Part shown: piece by piece, positions 46,780 through 58,351 of the stretch
Position numbering within the stretch: position 1 is the stretch's first letter
Layout: each line of letters starts with the position of its first letter
Assembly: GCF_045348435.1 (NCBI RefSeq)
Contig: NZ_CP157484.1
Coordinates: 2,790,001-2,854,000, forward strand
Source of the DNA: Alsobacter sp045348435
GTDB lineage: Bacteria > Pseudomonadota > Alphaproteobacteria > Rhizobiales > Beijerinckiaceae
Reading direction: 5' to 3'
Length of the DNA: 64,000 nucleotides
Made by a program: the position numbers and the translations under genes
Notes under the pieces: model-generated
The model's input: only the letters and a program-made list of their open reading frames with translations
Database searches by the model: none
Told to the model about the DNA's origin: nothing

Positions 46780-47247
46780 TCAGCCGATGGCGACGATCTC
46801 GGCCTGGCCGTGGCCGGCTTCGACGATGTCGCCGACGCTCTTGCCCAGCAGCGCCTGCGCCAGCGGCGCGACATGCGGAAGCGTGCCTCGCGCGGGGTCC
46901 GCCTCGTCCTCGCCGACGATGCGCCAGGTCTGGCGCCGGCCGTCGTCGCGCTCGATCGTCACCGTCGCGCCGAAATGCACCGTCCGCGGGTCCCTCGAGG
47001 GTTGCACCAGCTCGGCGTTGGACAGGCGATGCTGCCAGTAGCGCAGGTCGCGGGCCGCCCGCGCCACGCCGGCCCGGTCGCCGGAGGCCTGGGCCTCGCC
47101 ATGCTCGCGGCGCAGCCGCTCCACGGCCTCTTCGATCTGGCGCAGACCCTCGGGGGTGACGAGATTGGGATGCGGGCTGACGGGGCGGTCCGGCAGGTCC
47201 TCGAAGGCTTCCCCTCCGTCCTGCTCTTTCACGAAGGCGCGGCTCAT
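46780..47247 (-). CDS. GreA/GreB-family transcription factor with altered tip
   Basis: A 155-residue protein with a Gre-type architecture: an N-terminal coiled coil (LVTPEGLRQIEEAVERLRRE ... RDLRYWQHRLSNAEL) and a C-terminal domain (VTIERDDGRRQTWRIVGEDE, PLAQALLGKSVGDIVEA). The tip, usually G-D-x-x-E-N-x-E-Y, reads GDRAGVARAARD: the Asp is kept but the second acidic residue is Gly. It may therefore bind the RNA polymerase channel without stimulating cleavage. Confidence 0.8.
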   Translation of the reverse strand: MSRAFVKEQDGGEAFEDLPDRPVSPHPNLVTPEGLRQIEEAVERLRREHGEAQASGDRAGVARAARDLRYWQHRLSNAELVQPSRDPRTVHFGATVTIERDDGRRQTWRIVGEDEADPARGTLPHVAPLAQALLGKSVGDIVEAGHGQAEIVAIG

Positions 47248-47418
47248 GCCCAGGTTCCCCTCTGGTCCTATTCTTGTGCGAAGGACGATCGCGCGCCCCC
47301 GGCCGCTCGGCCAGTGCTAGACAATGAAACGGAACCCCCCTGCGTTCCACAACTTTAGAGAGTACACTGGGCGCACCCCGCCGCACTCCAGACCTCGCGA
47401 TTGCAACAGGAGTGACCC

Positions 47419-48003
47419 ATGAGCACCACCACCCCGGACAATGCCGCCTATGGCGGCCCAAGCCTGCGCAGCGGCATCGACACGCTCCGGTCCCGCTGGG
47501 GCTGGATCGTCGCCGTCGGCGTCCTCATCAGCCTGTGCGGCCTGATCGCGCTCGGCAGCGTCGTCATGGCGACGGCGGTGAGCGTGACGGTGGTCGGCTT
47601 CATGATGGTGGTCAGCGGCGCCATCGAAATGGCCCATGGTTTCGCGTCCAAGAGCTGGGGGCGCTTCTTCCTGTGGATTCTCCTCGGCGCGCTCTACGCT
47701 CTGGCGGGCGTCTTCGCGATCATGAACCCCTTGCTCGCCGCCAGCGTGCTGACGCTGATGCTGGGCGCCGGTCTGGTGGCGTCCGGAATCGTGCGCATCA
47801 TCCTGGCCTTCCAGATGAAGGAGGGCGCGCCCTGGGGATGGGTGGCGCTGTCGGGTCTGGTCACGCTCCTGCTGGGCGGGATGATCCTGGCGCACTGGCC
47901 CGTGTCGAGCCTTTACGTGCTGGGCATGTTCCTCGGCATCGACCTGATCTTCGCCGGAACGGGCTGGATTGCGATGGGGATGGCCTTGCGACGCCGTACT
48001 TAG
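47419..48003 (+). CDS. HdeD-family membrane protein
   Basis: A 194-residue protein with six predicted membrane segments, beginning WGWIVAVGVLISLCGLIALG, and the paired-repeat layout of HdeD/DUF308 proteins, associated with acid resistance in enterobacteria. AGGAG precedes ATG 47,419. Role in this host unknown. Confidence 0.85.
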   Translation: MSTTTPDNAAYGGPSLRSGIDTLRSRWGWIVAVGVLISLCGLIALGSVVMATAVSVTVVGFMMVVSGAIEMAHGFASKSWGRFFLWILLGALYALAGVFAIMNPLLAASVLTLMLGAGLVASGIVRIILAFQMKEGAPWGWVALSGLVTLLLGGMILAHWPVSSLYVLGMFLGIDLIFAGTGWIAMGMALRRRT

Positions 48004-48269
48004 ACGTCCGCGGGCGTCGCGGGCCGGAACCAAGTGGAACCGAGCGCGTTGCGGACCGGGCTTTTCCGCCCCGCTTCAGTCACCCGGTGCGTCGGCCGAT
48101 GATGCGCGCCGACCAACGGGTGATTGCGTTTTGCCTGAAGCTGGGCAATGGGAAGTCGCGCGCTTAGCCGTGGTCGTGCGCGGCGCAGAACATCGCCGCA
48201 CGACGGCGAAGGACAGCGCAAGGCGGGTTCACCGCGTTGCGCACTTCATGGCATTGAAGGACGGGGCTA

Positions 48270-50948
<2,679 letters not shown>

Positions 50949-50974
50949 GCCGGCCGCCGACGCCAAGCCAAGCC

Positions 50975-51004
50975 GAAGGTCGGGTCCTCAAGGGCCCGGC
51001 CTTC
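50975..51004 (+). terminator. Hairpin after ppdK
   Basis: GAAGGTCGGGTCC-TCAA-GGGCCCGGCCTTC can form a 13-pair stem (with G-T pairs) and a four-base loop 27 bases after the ppdK stop. There is no U-tract after it, so it may be a rho-assisted or processing site rather than a classical terminator. Confidence 0.5.
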
Positions 51005-51058
51005 ATGCTATGAGGGAACCGCCGCGGCGATCGCGGCGCGATCGTCCGTCGAGGCGCC

Positions 51059-51343
51059 GTGATCCGACTTGTCTTCGCCCACAAGACCGCCGTCGCCTTC
51101 GTGGCCGCGCTGACGCTGTTTGGCGTGGCGCAGGGCCTGGTCGTGACGCGCTGGCCCGACCTGGAGCGCTCGGTGGTGCCGCCCTTCCTGTGGCCGATCC
51201 TGGCGTCGCTGGCCATCGACGTGGCGATCCGCCCGGCCGTGGCCGCGGGCCGTATTTCGGACCTGCGCACGGAGACGCGCTTCGCCGGCGTGCTGGCGGG
51301 CGTGCTGGCCTATACGGTCGTGCGCTGGGCCGCCCAGGGCTGA
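51059..51343 (+). CDS. Small membrane protein
   Basis: A 94-residue protein starting at GTG 51,059 with GAGG ahead. Hydrophobic segments at residues 10-27 (TAVAFVAALTLFGVAQGLVV), 42-55 and 75-92 suggest an inner-membrane location. It converges with livF. No family recognised. Confidence 0.55.
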   Translation: MIRLVFAHKTAVAFVAALTLFGVAQGLVVTRWPDLERSVVPPFLWPILASLAIDVAIRPAVAAGRISDLRTETRFAGVLAGVLAYTVVRWAAQG

Positions 51344-51349
51344 AAGCCG

Positions 51350-52099
51350 TCAGAGCGCCGGCAGGGTCGCCTTGACGCGGGCGTGGCCGCCCAGATAGGC
51401 GGCGCGGATCTCTTCGTTGCCCCAAAGCTCGGCCGGCTTGCCGCTGAGCACGAGGCGTCCGGTCTCCAGCACATAGCCGCGGTCCGCGACCGAGAGGCCC
51501 ATGCGGGCGTTCTGCTCCACGAGGAGCACCGTCGTGCCGCGATGCCGGATCTCGGCGATGATGGCGAAGACCTTCTGCACGATCACGGGCGCGAGCCCGA
51601 GCGAGGGCTCGTCGAGCAGGAGAAGCTTCGGCCGGGCCATCAGGCCGCGCGCCACCGCGACCATCTGCTGCTGGCCGCCCGACAACGTCCAGCCCAGCGC
51701 ATCCGCGAAGGGCCTCACGTCCGGGAACAGGTCGAACATATCGTCCGCCTCCCGCCGGATCTGCGCCTTGCTCAGGCCCTTGCGGTTGGAGGCGCCGAGC
51801 ATGATGTTCTCGCGGGTGGTGAGGCCGGGGAACACCCGCCTCCCCTCCGGCACGTGCGCGACGCCGCGCCGGACGATCTCCTCCGGGCCGACGCCCACCA
51901 GCGACTGGCCCTCGAACAGGATGTCGCCGCCGACCGGCTTCACGAGTCCCGAGATGGCCCGCAGCGTGGTTGACTTGCCCGCGCCGTTGCCGCCCAGGAG
52001 CGTGACCACCTCCCCGGGCTCGACCGCCACGGTCAGGCCATGGAGCGCCTCGATCTCGCCGTAGCGGACCACGAGGTCCTTGCATTCAATGAGCGGCAT
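51350..52099 (-). CDS. livF: Branched-chain amino acid ABC transporter ATPase LivF
   Basis: A 249-residue ATPase: Walker A GGNGAGKST, signature LSGGQQQMVAVARGLM, Walker B LLLLDEPSLGLAP, and the Liv-specific HVPEGRRVFPGLT. It is the last gene of the livKHMGF operon and overlaps livMG by 14 bases. It powers uptake of branched-chain or related amino acids together with the LivG domain. Confidence 0.95.
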   Translation of the reverse strand: MPLIECKDLVVRYGEIEALHGLTVAVEPGEVVTLLGGNGAGKSTTLRAISGLVKPVGGDILFEGQSLVGVGPEEIVRRGVAHVPEGRRVFPGLTTRENIMLGASNRKGLSKAQIRREADDMFDLFPDVRPFADALGWTLSGGQQQMVAVARGLMARPKLLLLDEPSLGLAPVIVQKVFAIIAEIRHRGTTVLLVEQNARMGLSVADRGYVLETGRLVLSGKPAELWGNEEIRAAYLGGHARVKATLPAL

Positions 52100-53861
52100 C
52101 GGGCTCGCTTCCCAGATAGGCGGTGACGACGTCGGGATTGTTGAGCACGGACACGGGGTCGCCGTCCGCGATCCTGCGGCCGAAATTCAGCACCGTGATG
52201 TGCTCGGCCACGTCGCTGACGAGCGTCATGTCGTGGTCGATGATCAGGATGGTGAGGCCCTTGGCGGCGATGCGCTTCAGGAGGCCGGTGAGCTCCACCT
52301 TCTCGGTGGAGTTCAGGCCCGCCGCCGGCTCGTCCAGGAGCAGGAGCGTCGGATTGCCCGCGAGCGCGCGGGCGATCTCGATGAGGCGCTGGTGGCCGTA
52401 GCTGAACGAAGTCACGAGTTCGTCGCCGCGGTCGCCGAGCCCGACGAAGGCCAGCGCCGCCCGGGCCCGCGTCTCCAGCGCATGATGCGCCTTCTCGACC
52501 GGGTTGCCGGGATGCTCGGCCCCGATCACCACGTTCTCGACCGCCGTCATGGACCGGAACAGGCGGATGTTCTGGAAGGTCCGCCCGAGCCCCGCGATCG
52601 TCCGCCGGTGCGGCGGCAAGCCCGTGATGTCCGTCCCGTCGAGCACGATCCGGCCCGCGGTGGGCGTGTAGATGCCGGAGAGCACGTTCAGCGTCGTCGT
52701 CTTGCCCGATCCGTTCGGGCCGATCAGGGCGTGCACGCTGCCGCGCCGGACGGCGAAGTCGATGCCGTCCACCGCCTTCAGCCCGCCGAAATGCTTGGCC
52801 AACCCCTCGATGCGCAGCACGTCGGCGTCGTGTCCCGCCGACTGGCGCAGCTCCAGCGCCGCCGCTTCTCCCCGCGCCGGCGCGGCGCGGTGGAAACGTC
52901 GGGTGAAGTTGGACATCCAGCCCCAGATCCCGTCCGGCATGAACAGCACGATCAGGATCACGGCGAGGCCATAGATGGCGAGGTAGAGCCCGGGCACGGA
53001 CTTCAGGAACCGCAGCCATTCGGGGATCAGGATCAGGAGCCCCGTGCCGACGACCGCCCCGATGGGCGACGCCACGCCGCCCAGCAGCACCATGGTGAGG
53101 AACACGATGGATTCGGCGAAGGAGAACTGATCCGGGCTGACATAGGCGAAGCCGCCGGCGAACAGCGCGCCGCCCAGCCCGCCCAGCAGGGCGCAGATGG
53201 CGAAGGCCGTCACCTTGGTGCGCTGCACGTCGATGCCGGCGACGCTGGCGGCGAGTTCGTTGTCGCGCACCGCCCGCATGGCCCGCCCGAGCGGAGAAGC
53301 CGGCAGGCGCCAGACGATGTAGCCGACCACGGCCAGCACGGCGACGCAGAAGGCGAGATAGCTCTGCGACGACTGGAACAGGCCCGGCCGCGCGATGCGC
53401 GAGACGCCGTCCGGCCCATGCGTGACCGGAATCCAGTTGGTCATCACCAGCGTGACGATCTGCTGGAAGCTGATCGTCACCATCGCCAGGTAATGGCCCC
53501 CGAGGCGCAGCGTCGAGGCGCCCAGGAAGGCCCCGGCGGCGAGCACCAGCGCCAGTCCGAGCAGCGCGCAGACCCAGTAGGACAGGCCGTAATCGACGGT
53601 GCCGAGCCCGACCGCATAGGCGCCGAGCCCGAAAAAGGCCGCCTGCGCCAGGTTGATCTGGCCGCACAGGCCCAGCACCACCGTCAGCCCCATCACGGCG
53701 ACCGAGTAGGTGGCCGCCTGCATGAGGATGTTGGTGATGTAGCCGTCGAACGCGTGGGTCGCCGCGTAGAACACCATGACGCCGGCCAGCGCCACATAGG
53801 CGAGGAGCCCGAGCTGCGGCAGCCGGCGCGACGCGGGAGCGGGTTGGGTGATGCTGGTCAT
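52086..53861 (-). CDS. livMG: LivM-LivG fusion (permease + ATPase)
   Basis: A 591-residue fusion. Residues 1-320 are a LivM permease (LTVVLGLCGQINLAQAAFFG, LGRAMRAVRDNELAASVAGI, about eight to ten membrane segments). A 30-residue linker leads to a LivG ATPase: Walker A GPNGSGKTT (381-389), GRTFQNIRLFRSMT, signature SFSYGHQRLIEIARA and LLLLDEPAAGLN. Usually two genes; the fusion is known in some Proteobacteria. It overlaps livH by four bases. Confidence 0.93.
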   Translation of the reverse strand: MTSITQPAPASRRLPQLGLLAYVALAGVMVFYAATHAFDGYITNILMQAATYSVAVMGLTVVLGLCGQINLAQAAFFGLGAYAVGLGTVDYGLSYWVCALLGLALVLAAGAFLGASTLRLGGHYLAMVTISFQQIVTLVMTNWIPVTHGPDGVSRIARPGLFQSSQSYLAFCVAVLAVVGYIVWRLPASPLGRAMRAVRDNELAASVAGIDVQRTKVTAFAICALLGGLGGALFAGGFAYVSPDQFSFAESIVFLTMVLLGGVASPIGAVVGTGLLILIPEWLRFLKSVPGLYLAIYGLAVILIVLFMPDGIWGWMSNFTRRFHRAAPARGEAAALELRQSAGHDADVLRIEGLAKHFGGLKAVDGIDFAVRRGSVHALIGPNGSGKTTTLNVLSGIYTPTAGRIVLDGTDITGLPPHRRTIAGLGRTFQNIRLFRSMTAVENVVIGAEHPGNPVEKAHHALETRARAALAFVGLGDRGDELVTSFSYGHQRLIEIARALAGNPTLLLLDEPAAGLNSTEKVELTGLLKRIAAKGLTILIIDHDMTLVSDVAEHITVLNFGRRIADGDPVSVLNNPDVVTAYLGSEPDAAH

Positions 53862-54733
53862 GCCTTTTCCGCCACCCGTTCGCCGAAGAGGCCCTGCGGC
53901 CTGAACACGAGGAAGAGCACCAGCACCAGGAAGGCGAAGCCGTCCTTGTAGGGCACCGAGATATAGGCCGCGCCGAAGGTCTCGATGACGCCGAGCGCCA
54001 GCCCGCCGATGATCGCCCCCGCCACGTCGCCGAAGCCGCCGATGATGGTGGCGGCGAACGCCTTCAGGGCGATGGTGCCGCCCATCTGAATCGACACGAA
54101 CAGGATCGGCGCGACCAGGATGCCGGCGAGCCCGCCGAGCACCGCGCTATACACGAAGGTGATCATGATCATCGTCGCGACCGGGATGCCCAGCAGCGAC
54201 GCCATCTCCTTGTCCTGGGAGGTGGCCTGCAGCTTTTTGCCCAGGAGCGTGTGCTCGAAGAACCAGTACTGGAAGGCCACCAGCACGACCGTGACGGCGA
54301 TGATGAGAAGATACTGGCTGTCGAGATAGACCGGTCCGATATTGAAGCCCGGCGTCTCGAACACCGGCGACAGGACCTGCGGCTGCGGCCCGTACAGGGC
54401 CAGCATGGTGTTGGCGACCAGGATCGACGCGCCGATGGTGGAGATGATCACCGGCAGGTAGGTGCGGTGCCGCAGCGGGTAGTAGACGCCGAGATTGAAG
54501 ATGACGCCGTAGAGCGCCATGCCGGCCAACGCCAGCAGGAACGAGAGCCAGTAGGGCCATTCCAGGTCGACGGCGAAGATCACCATCAGGAACGCCGCCA
54601 CCATCGAGAACTCGCCCTGCGCGAAGTTGACGACGTTGGTGGCGCGGAAGATCAGCACGAACCCGAGCGCCACGAGCGCGTAGACGGAGCCGATGCCGAT
54701 GCCCGTGAAGAGCAATTGAAAAGCCAGATCCAT
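53858..54733 (-). CDS. livH: Branched-chain amino acid ABC permease LivH
   Basis: A 291-residue permease with about eight membrane segments, starting MDLAFQLLFTGIGIGSVYAL and containing RATNVVNFAQGEFSMVAAFL, the family's N-F-A-Q-G-E/H motif, and IGGFGDVAGAIIGGLALGVI near the C-terminus. It would pair with the LivM half of the fusion. Confidence 0.95.
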   Translation of the reverse strand: MDLAFQLLFTGIGIGSVYALVALGFVLIFRATNVVNFAQGEFSMVAAFLMVIFAVDLEWPYWLSFLLALAGMALYGVIFNLGVYYPLRHRTYLPVIISTIGASILVANTMLALYGPQPQVLSPVFETPGFNIGPVYLDSQYLLIIAVTVVLVAFQYWFFEHTLLGKKLQATSQDKEMASLLGIPVATMIMITFVYSAVLGGLAGILVAPILFVSIQMGGTIALKAFAATIIGGFGDVAGAIIGGLALGVIETFGAAYISVPYKDGFAFLVLVLFLVFRPQGLFGERVAEKA

Positions 54734-54768
54734 GAGGCCCCCGGGAATGTCGCGAACGGCGCGCCGTC

Positions 54769-54802
54769 ATGGTCCCGCCCGCCATCGGGCGGACGGGACC
54801 AT
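54769..54802 (-). promoter_or_regulatory. Intercistronic stem-loop between livK and livH
   Basis: ATGGTCCCGCCCGCC and GGCGGACGGGACCAT form a long near-perfect hairpin eight bases after the livK stop. There is no U-tract. In many ABC operons such a hairpin protects the binding-protein mRNA and gives more binding protein than permease. Confidence 0.7.
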
Positions 54803-54809
54803 GGGGGAC

Positions 54810-55955
54810 TTAGTCGTTGAACTCGATGTGCTTGGCGAAGACGATGTTCCCGCTCTTGTTCTGCACCACGTTGTAGCCGTGCAGGCCGTCGCCGTTCTGG
54901 TCGAAATTATACTCGCCCTCGGCCCCCTTGTGCCCCTTGATGGAGAGCATCGCGTCGCGCACGGCGGCGGGGTCGGTCTTGCCGGCCTTGTTGATGGCGG
55001 CCGCCAGCAGGGTCACGGCGTCGTAGCACCAGGACGACTGGTTGTCGGGGTTCACCTTCATGACAGCCCGGTAGGCGTCAGCGTAGGCCTTGGCCTCGGG
55101 GCTGGAATCCTCGGCGTAGTCGGCCACCCCGTAGGTGTTGTACAGGGCCGGGCCGGCGAGCTTCAGCGCCGTGACGTTGACGATGGACGGCGACCCCACC
55201 CACGGCGCCGTGACGCCGAGCTGGCGCAGCTGCCGGGCGAAGATGCCGAGGTCGTTCTCGAAGGTGAAGTAGGACGAGATGATGTCGACGCCGGCCTGCT
55301 TCAGCGCCAGCACGACTGGGGTGAAATCCTGCGACTGGTTGGCGTAGCCCTGGATCACCACCGGGGTGATGTTGAGGGCCTTCAGCGCGCCTTCCAGCGC
55401 CTTCATGCCATTGGTGCCGAACGCGTCCGTGGAATGCACGATGCCCCACTTCTGCAGCTTCAGCTCCTTGACGCCGAACTCCGCGATGACGCGGCCCGAA
55501 TAGCTGTCGTTCGGGCGGCAGCGGAACAGCCACGGATTGCCCAGCTTGGTGAGCGTCGGGTCGGTCCCGCCGAACATCGTCGGCTTGGCGGTCTTCAGGA
55601 TGTCCGGCGCCATCGCGTGCATCTGCGTGGAGCGGATGGAGCCGATGAAGCCGACGATGTCGGCGTTGGTGGCGAGCTTGGAGAAAGCGAGCACCGCGCC
55701 CGGATTGGTGGTCTGATCGTCCTCGGTGACGATCTCCATCTGCTTGCCGAGCACGCCCCCGGCCTTGTTGACCTTCTCGAGCGCGAGCTTGGCGCCCGCC
55801 ATCGCGTATTTGCCGGCCTCCGCGGCGGGCCCCGTGATCGGCACCACCTGCCCGACCTTCACGGTCGCGCCCTGCGCGCTCGCTCCGCGAAGCAGCGCCG
55901 GCGCGGCGAGCCCGGCCGCAAGTCCCGACGTGAATACGCGCCTGGTCACCTTCAT
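54810..55955 (-). CDS. livK: Branched-chain amino acid-binding protein LivK, Tat signal
   Basis: A 381-residue periplasmic binding protein. The start ATG 55,953-55,955 follows GGAGG. A twin-arginine signal is seen (TRRVFTSGLAAGLAAPALLR), cleaved near ASAQ-GATV. The mature protein is a type I periplasmic-binding fold (VKVGQVVPITGPAAEAGKYA, EIVTEDDQTTNPG). First gene of the operon. Confidence 0.93.
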   Translation of the reverse strand: MKVTRRVFTSGLAAGLAAPALLRGASAQGATVKVGQVVPITGPAAEAGKYAMAGAKLALEKVNKAGGVLGKQMEIVTEDDQTTNPGAVLAFSKLATNADIVGFIGSIRSTQMHAMAPDILKTAKPTMFGGTDPTLTKLGNPWLFRCRPNDSYSGRVIAEFGVKELKLQKWGIVHSTDAFGTNGMKALEGALKALNITPVVIQGYANQSQDFTPVVLALKQAGVDIISSYFTFENDLGIFARQLRQLGVTAPWVGSPSIVNVTALKLAGPALYNTYGVADYAEDSSPEAKAYADAYRAVMKVNPDNQSSWCYDAVTLLAAAINKAGKTDPAAVRDAMLSIKGHKGAEGEYNFDQNGDGLHGYNVVQNKSGNIVFAKHIEFND

Positions 55956-56265
55956 CTCGATCCCTCCCTGATGCGCCGGCTTCGCGGCGTCATTCGACGT
56001 TGGATGCATTAGAGGATGCCGAACGCCGCTTTGTCCACGGGCGAAATGAAGGAACAGGGCCCGTTGATCACAGTTTAGGCGCCATCTGTCTTCGAAGACC
56101 TCAAGCGCCGCTCATCCCGATTGAAATGGCCCCTGATCTATTGCGCCCTGCCGGGCTGCGTCCGCCGGAGACGGACGTGACATTCGGCAAGACGTACCAG
56201 CCGGCGGCCGCGCTGGCTCCGGCGCGCCCGGTGCTGCTATCCTGCCGCGCGCCGCGAGACCGACG

Positions 56266-57042
56266 ATGACGATGCTGATGATCCAGGGCGAGACGTTTCA
56301 TGTGCGGGTCGACGGCCCGGCGGACGCCCCTGCCCTGATGCTCTCCAATTCGCTGAGTTCGGACCTGAGCATGTGGGACGATCAGGTCCCGGCCTGGTCC
56401 CGGCGTTACAGGGTCATCCGCTATGACCATCGCGGCCACGGCGCCAGCGTTGCGCCGCGCGCCGAATACGACTTCGACCAGCTCGGCCGCGACGCCCTGG
56501 GCGTCCTGGACGCGCTGGGAATCGAACAGACGCATTGGTGCGGGCTGTCCATGGGCGGCATGACGGGCCTATGGCTCCTGACCCATGCGCCGCACCGGAT
56601 CGACAGGGCGGCGCTGGCCAACACGGCGGCCCATATGGGGCCGCCCGCGCTCTGGGACGGGCGCATCCGCACCGCCGAGCGCGGCGGCATGGAGGCGCTG
56701 GTTGAGGCGACGCTGGAGCGCTGGTTCCCGGCCCATTTTCGCGAAAGCGCGCCCGCCGTCATGGCGCGGATGCGCGCCATGGTGCTGCGTACGCCCGTGG
56801 CGGGCTATCAGGGCTGCTGCGCGGCGATCCGCGACATGGACCAGCGCGAGGCCATCAAGGGGATCGACAGGCCCGTGCTGGTGATCGTCGGCGCCCGCGA
56901 TCCCGCCACGACGCCGGCCGACGGCGCGCTGATCGCGTCCTCCATCCCGGGCGCCGAAATGGTGACGCTGGACGCGGGGCATCTGTCGAACGTCGAGCGC
57001 CCGGCCGAGTTCACGGCCGCCGTCGCCCAATTCCTCGGCTGA
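56266..57042 (+). CDS. Alpha/beta hydrolase, 3-oxoadipate enol-lactonase-like
   Basis: A 258-residue alpha/beta hydrolase resembling PcaD of the beta-ketoadipate pathway. The catalytic triad can be seen: Ser95 in GLSMGGMTG, Asp in GARDPATTPADG and His in DAGHLSNVERP. The YDHRGHGAS motif is typical of PcaD. No other pca gene is in view, so a related esterase or lactonase is possible. Confidence 0.75.
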   Translation: MTMLMIQGETFHVRVDGPADAPALMLSNSLSSDLSMWDDQVPAWSRRYRVIRYDHRGHGASVAPRAEYDFDQLGRDALGVLDALGIEQTHWCGLSMGGMTGLWLLTHAPHRIDRAALANTAAHMGPPALWDGRIRTAERGGMEALVEATLERWFPAHFRESAPAVMARMRAMVLRTPVAGYQGCCAAIRDMDQREAIKGIDRPVLVIVGARDPATTPADGALIASSIPGAEMVTLDAGHLSNVERPAEFTAAVAQFLG

Positions 57043-57068
57043 CGCCGGGTCGAGCAAGGGGAATGAGG

Positions 57069-58055
57069 ATGAAAGTCTGTGTGTTCGGGGCCGGCGCCGT
57101 CGGCAGCAACATCGCCGCGCATCTGCTGCGCGCGTCGACGGCCGAGGTCGCCATCGTGGCGCGCGGGCCCCATCTCGAGGCGATGCGCCGGCGCGGGCTC
57201 ACGCTGAAGAGCGACACGGACGCGTTCACGGTGGAGACGCCGCTCGCCACCGACGATCCCGCCTCGCTCGGACCCCAGGACCTCGTCCTGGTCACCCTCA
57301 AGGCCGTCTCCCTGCCCTCCTGCGCCCCCGCGATCGGCCGGCTGGTGGCGCCGGGCGGTGCGGCGGCGTTCCTCAGCAACGGCGTCCCCTGGTGGTGGCG
57401 GCACGGGCTGGACGATGCGCCCGCGACGCTTCCGCTGCTCGATCCGGATGGAGCGCTGTGGCGCGACGTCGGCCCGGAGCGCAGCCTCGGCGGCGTCATC
57501 TACTCGCCGAACGCGATCGTCGAGCCGGGCGTGGTGGTGAACCGGGCCCGGAGCCGGTTCGTCTTCGGCGCGCCGAAGGCCGGCCCCAACCCCATGCTCG
57601 ACCGGACCGTGGCGCTGTTTCGCGAGGCGGGCATGGAGGCGCGGGCCAGCGCCGACATCAGGCGTGAGATCTGGCTGAAGCTGCTCCTGAACGCGCCCGG
57701 CAACCCGCTGGCGGCCCTCACCCGCCTTTCGGCGGGCGAACGGGCCCAGGACGAAGGCCTGGTCGCGGTCGCGTCCGCCATCATCCGCGAGGTCCTCGCC
57801 GTCGCCGCCGCCGAAGGATGGGACCTCGCCGCCGACGTCGACGTGGAGGCCGCCGTCAGGCCCGCGGGCGCGCTGGGGGGCGGCCGCCCCTCCATGCTCC
57901 AGGACGTGCTGGCGGGGAGGCCCACCGAGGTCGAGGCCCTGCTCGGCCAGCCGGCCGCCTTCGCGAAGGCGCATGGGCTGGCCACGCCGGTGGTCGACGT
58001 CGTGCTGCCGCTCATGCGCGGATTGGACCGGGCGGTCCGGGCGGGCCGCACCTGA
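57069..58055 (+). CDS. Ketopantoate reductase-like (ApbA/PanE) dehydrogenase
   Basis: A 328-residue NADP-dependent 2-dehydropantoate 2-reductase family protein: dinucleotide site VCVFGAGAVGSNIAAHLLRA, the K-A motif VTLKAVSLPS and the catalytic Lys region EIWLKLLLNAPGNPLAALT. ATG 57,069 with AGGGG upstream is preferred; ATG 57,063 is possible. Paralogues act on other 2-keto acids, so the substrate is uncertain. It follows the hydrolase by 26 bases. Confidence 0.85.
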   Translation: MKVCVFGAGAVGSNIAAHLLRASTAEVAIVARGPHLEAMRRRGLTLKSDTDAFTVETPLATDDPASLGPQDLVLVTLKAVSLPSCAPAIGRLVAPGGAAAFLSNGVPWWWRHGLDDAPATLPLLDPDGALWRDVGPERSLGGVIYSPNAIVEPGVVVNRARSRFVFGAPKAGPNPMLDRTVALFREAGMEARASADIRREIWLKLLLNAPGNPLAALTRLSAGERAQDEGLVAVASAIIREVLAVAAAEGWDLAADVDVEAAVRPAGALGGGRPSMLQDVLAGRPTEVEALLGQPAAFAKAHGLATPVVDVVLPLMRGLDRAVRAGRT

Positions 58056-58158
58056 AACTTGTCCACGCTATCAACAGAAGCCAGGCGCGGCGGCCTCTTG
58101 CGTCACCTAGCAAAGGTTTGGTTCAATGCAGCTTCGTTTCGAGGAGCAGGGTTGACCG

Positions 58159-58344
58159 ATGACGATCTGTGAATCGAACCATGAAGAGATCATCTTCGAA
58201 AGCATGCGCGACGAACTCCGGCATCTGTTCGACGTCGGGGTCGGGGACGCGGACTGGTCGTCCATGCGGCTGGACGAGCGGGCCGCCTGGCTGCGCGAGA
58301 TGATCGAGCGCGTCTTCGCCGGAGACGCCGCCCAGCACGCCTGA
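58159..58344 (+). CDS. Small acidic hypothetical protein
   Basis: A 61-residue acidic protein (MTICESNHEEIIFESMRDEL...), helical, with weak ribosome-binding sequence upstream. It converges with the cyclase gene. Not recognised. Confidence 0.5.
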   Translation: MTICESNHEEIIFESMRDELRHLFDVGVGDADWSSMRLDERAAWLREMIERVFAGDAAQHA

Positions 58345-58351
58345 GAGCGCG

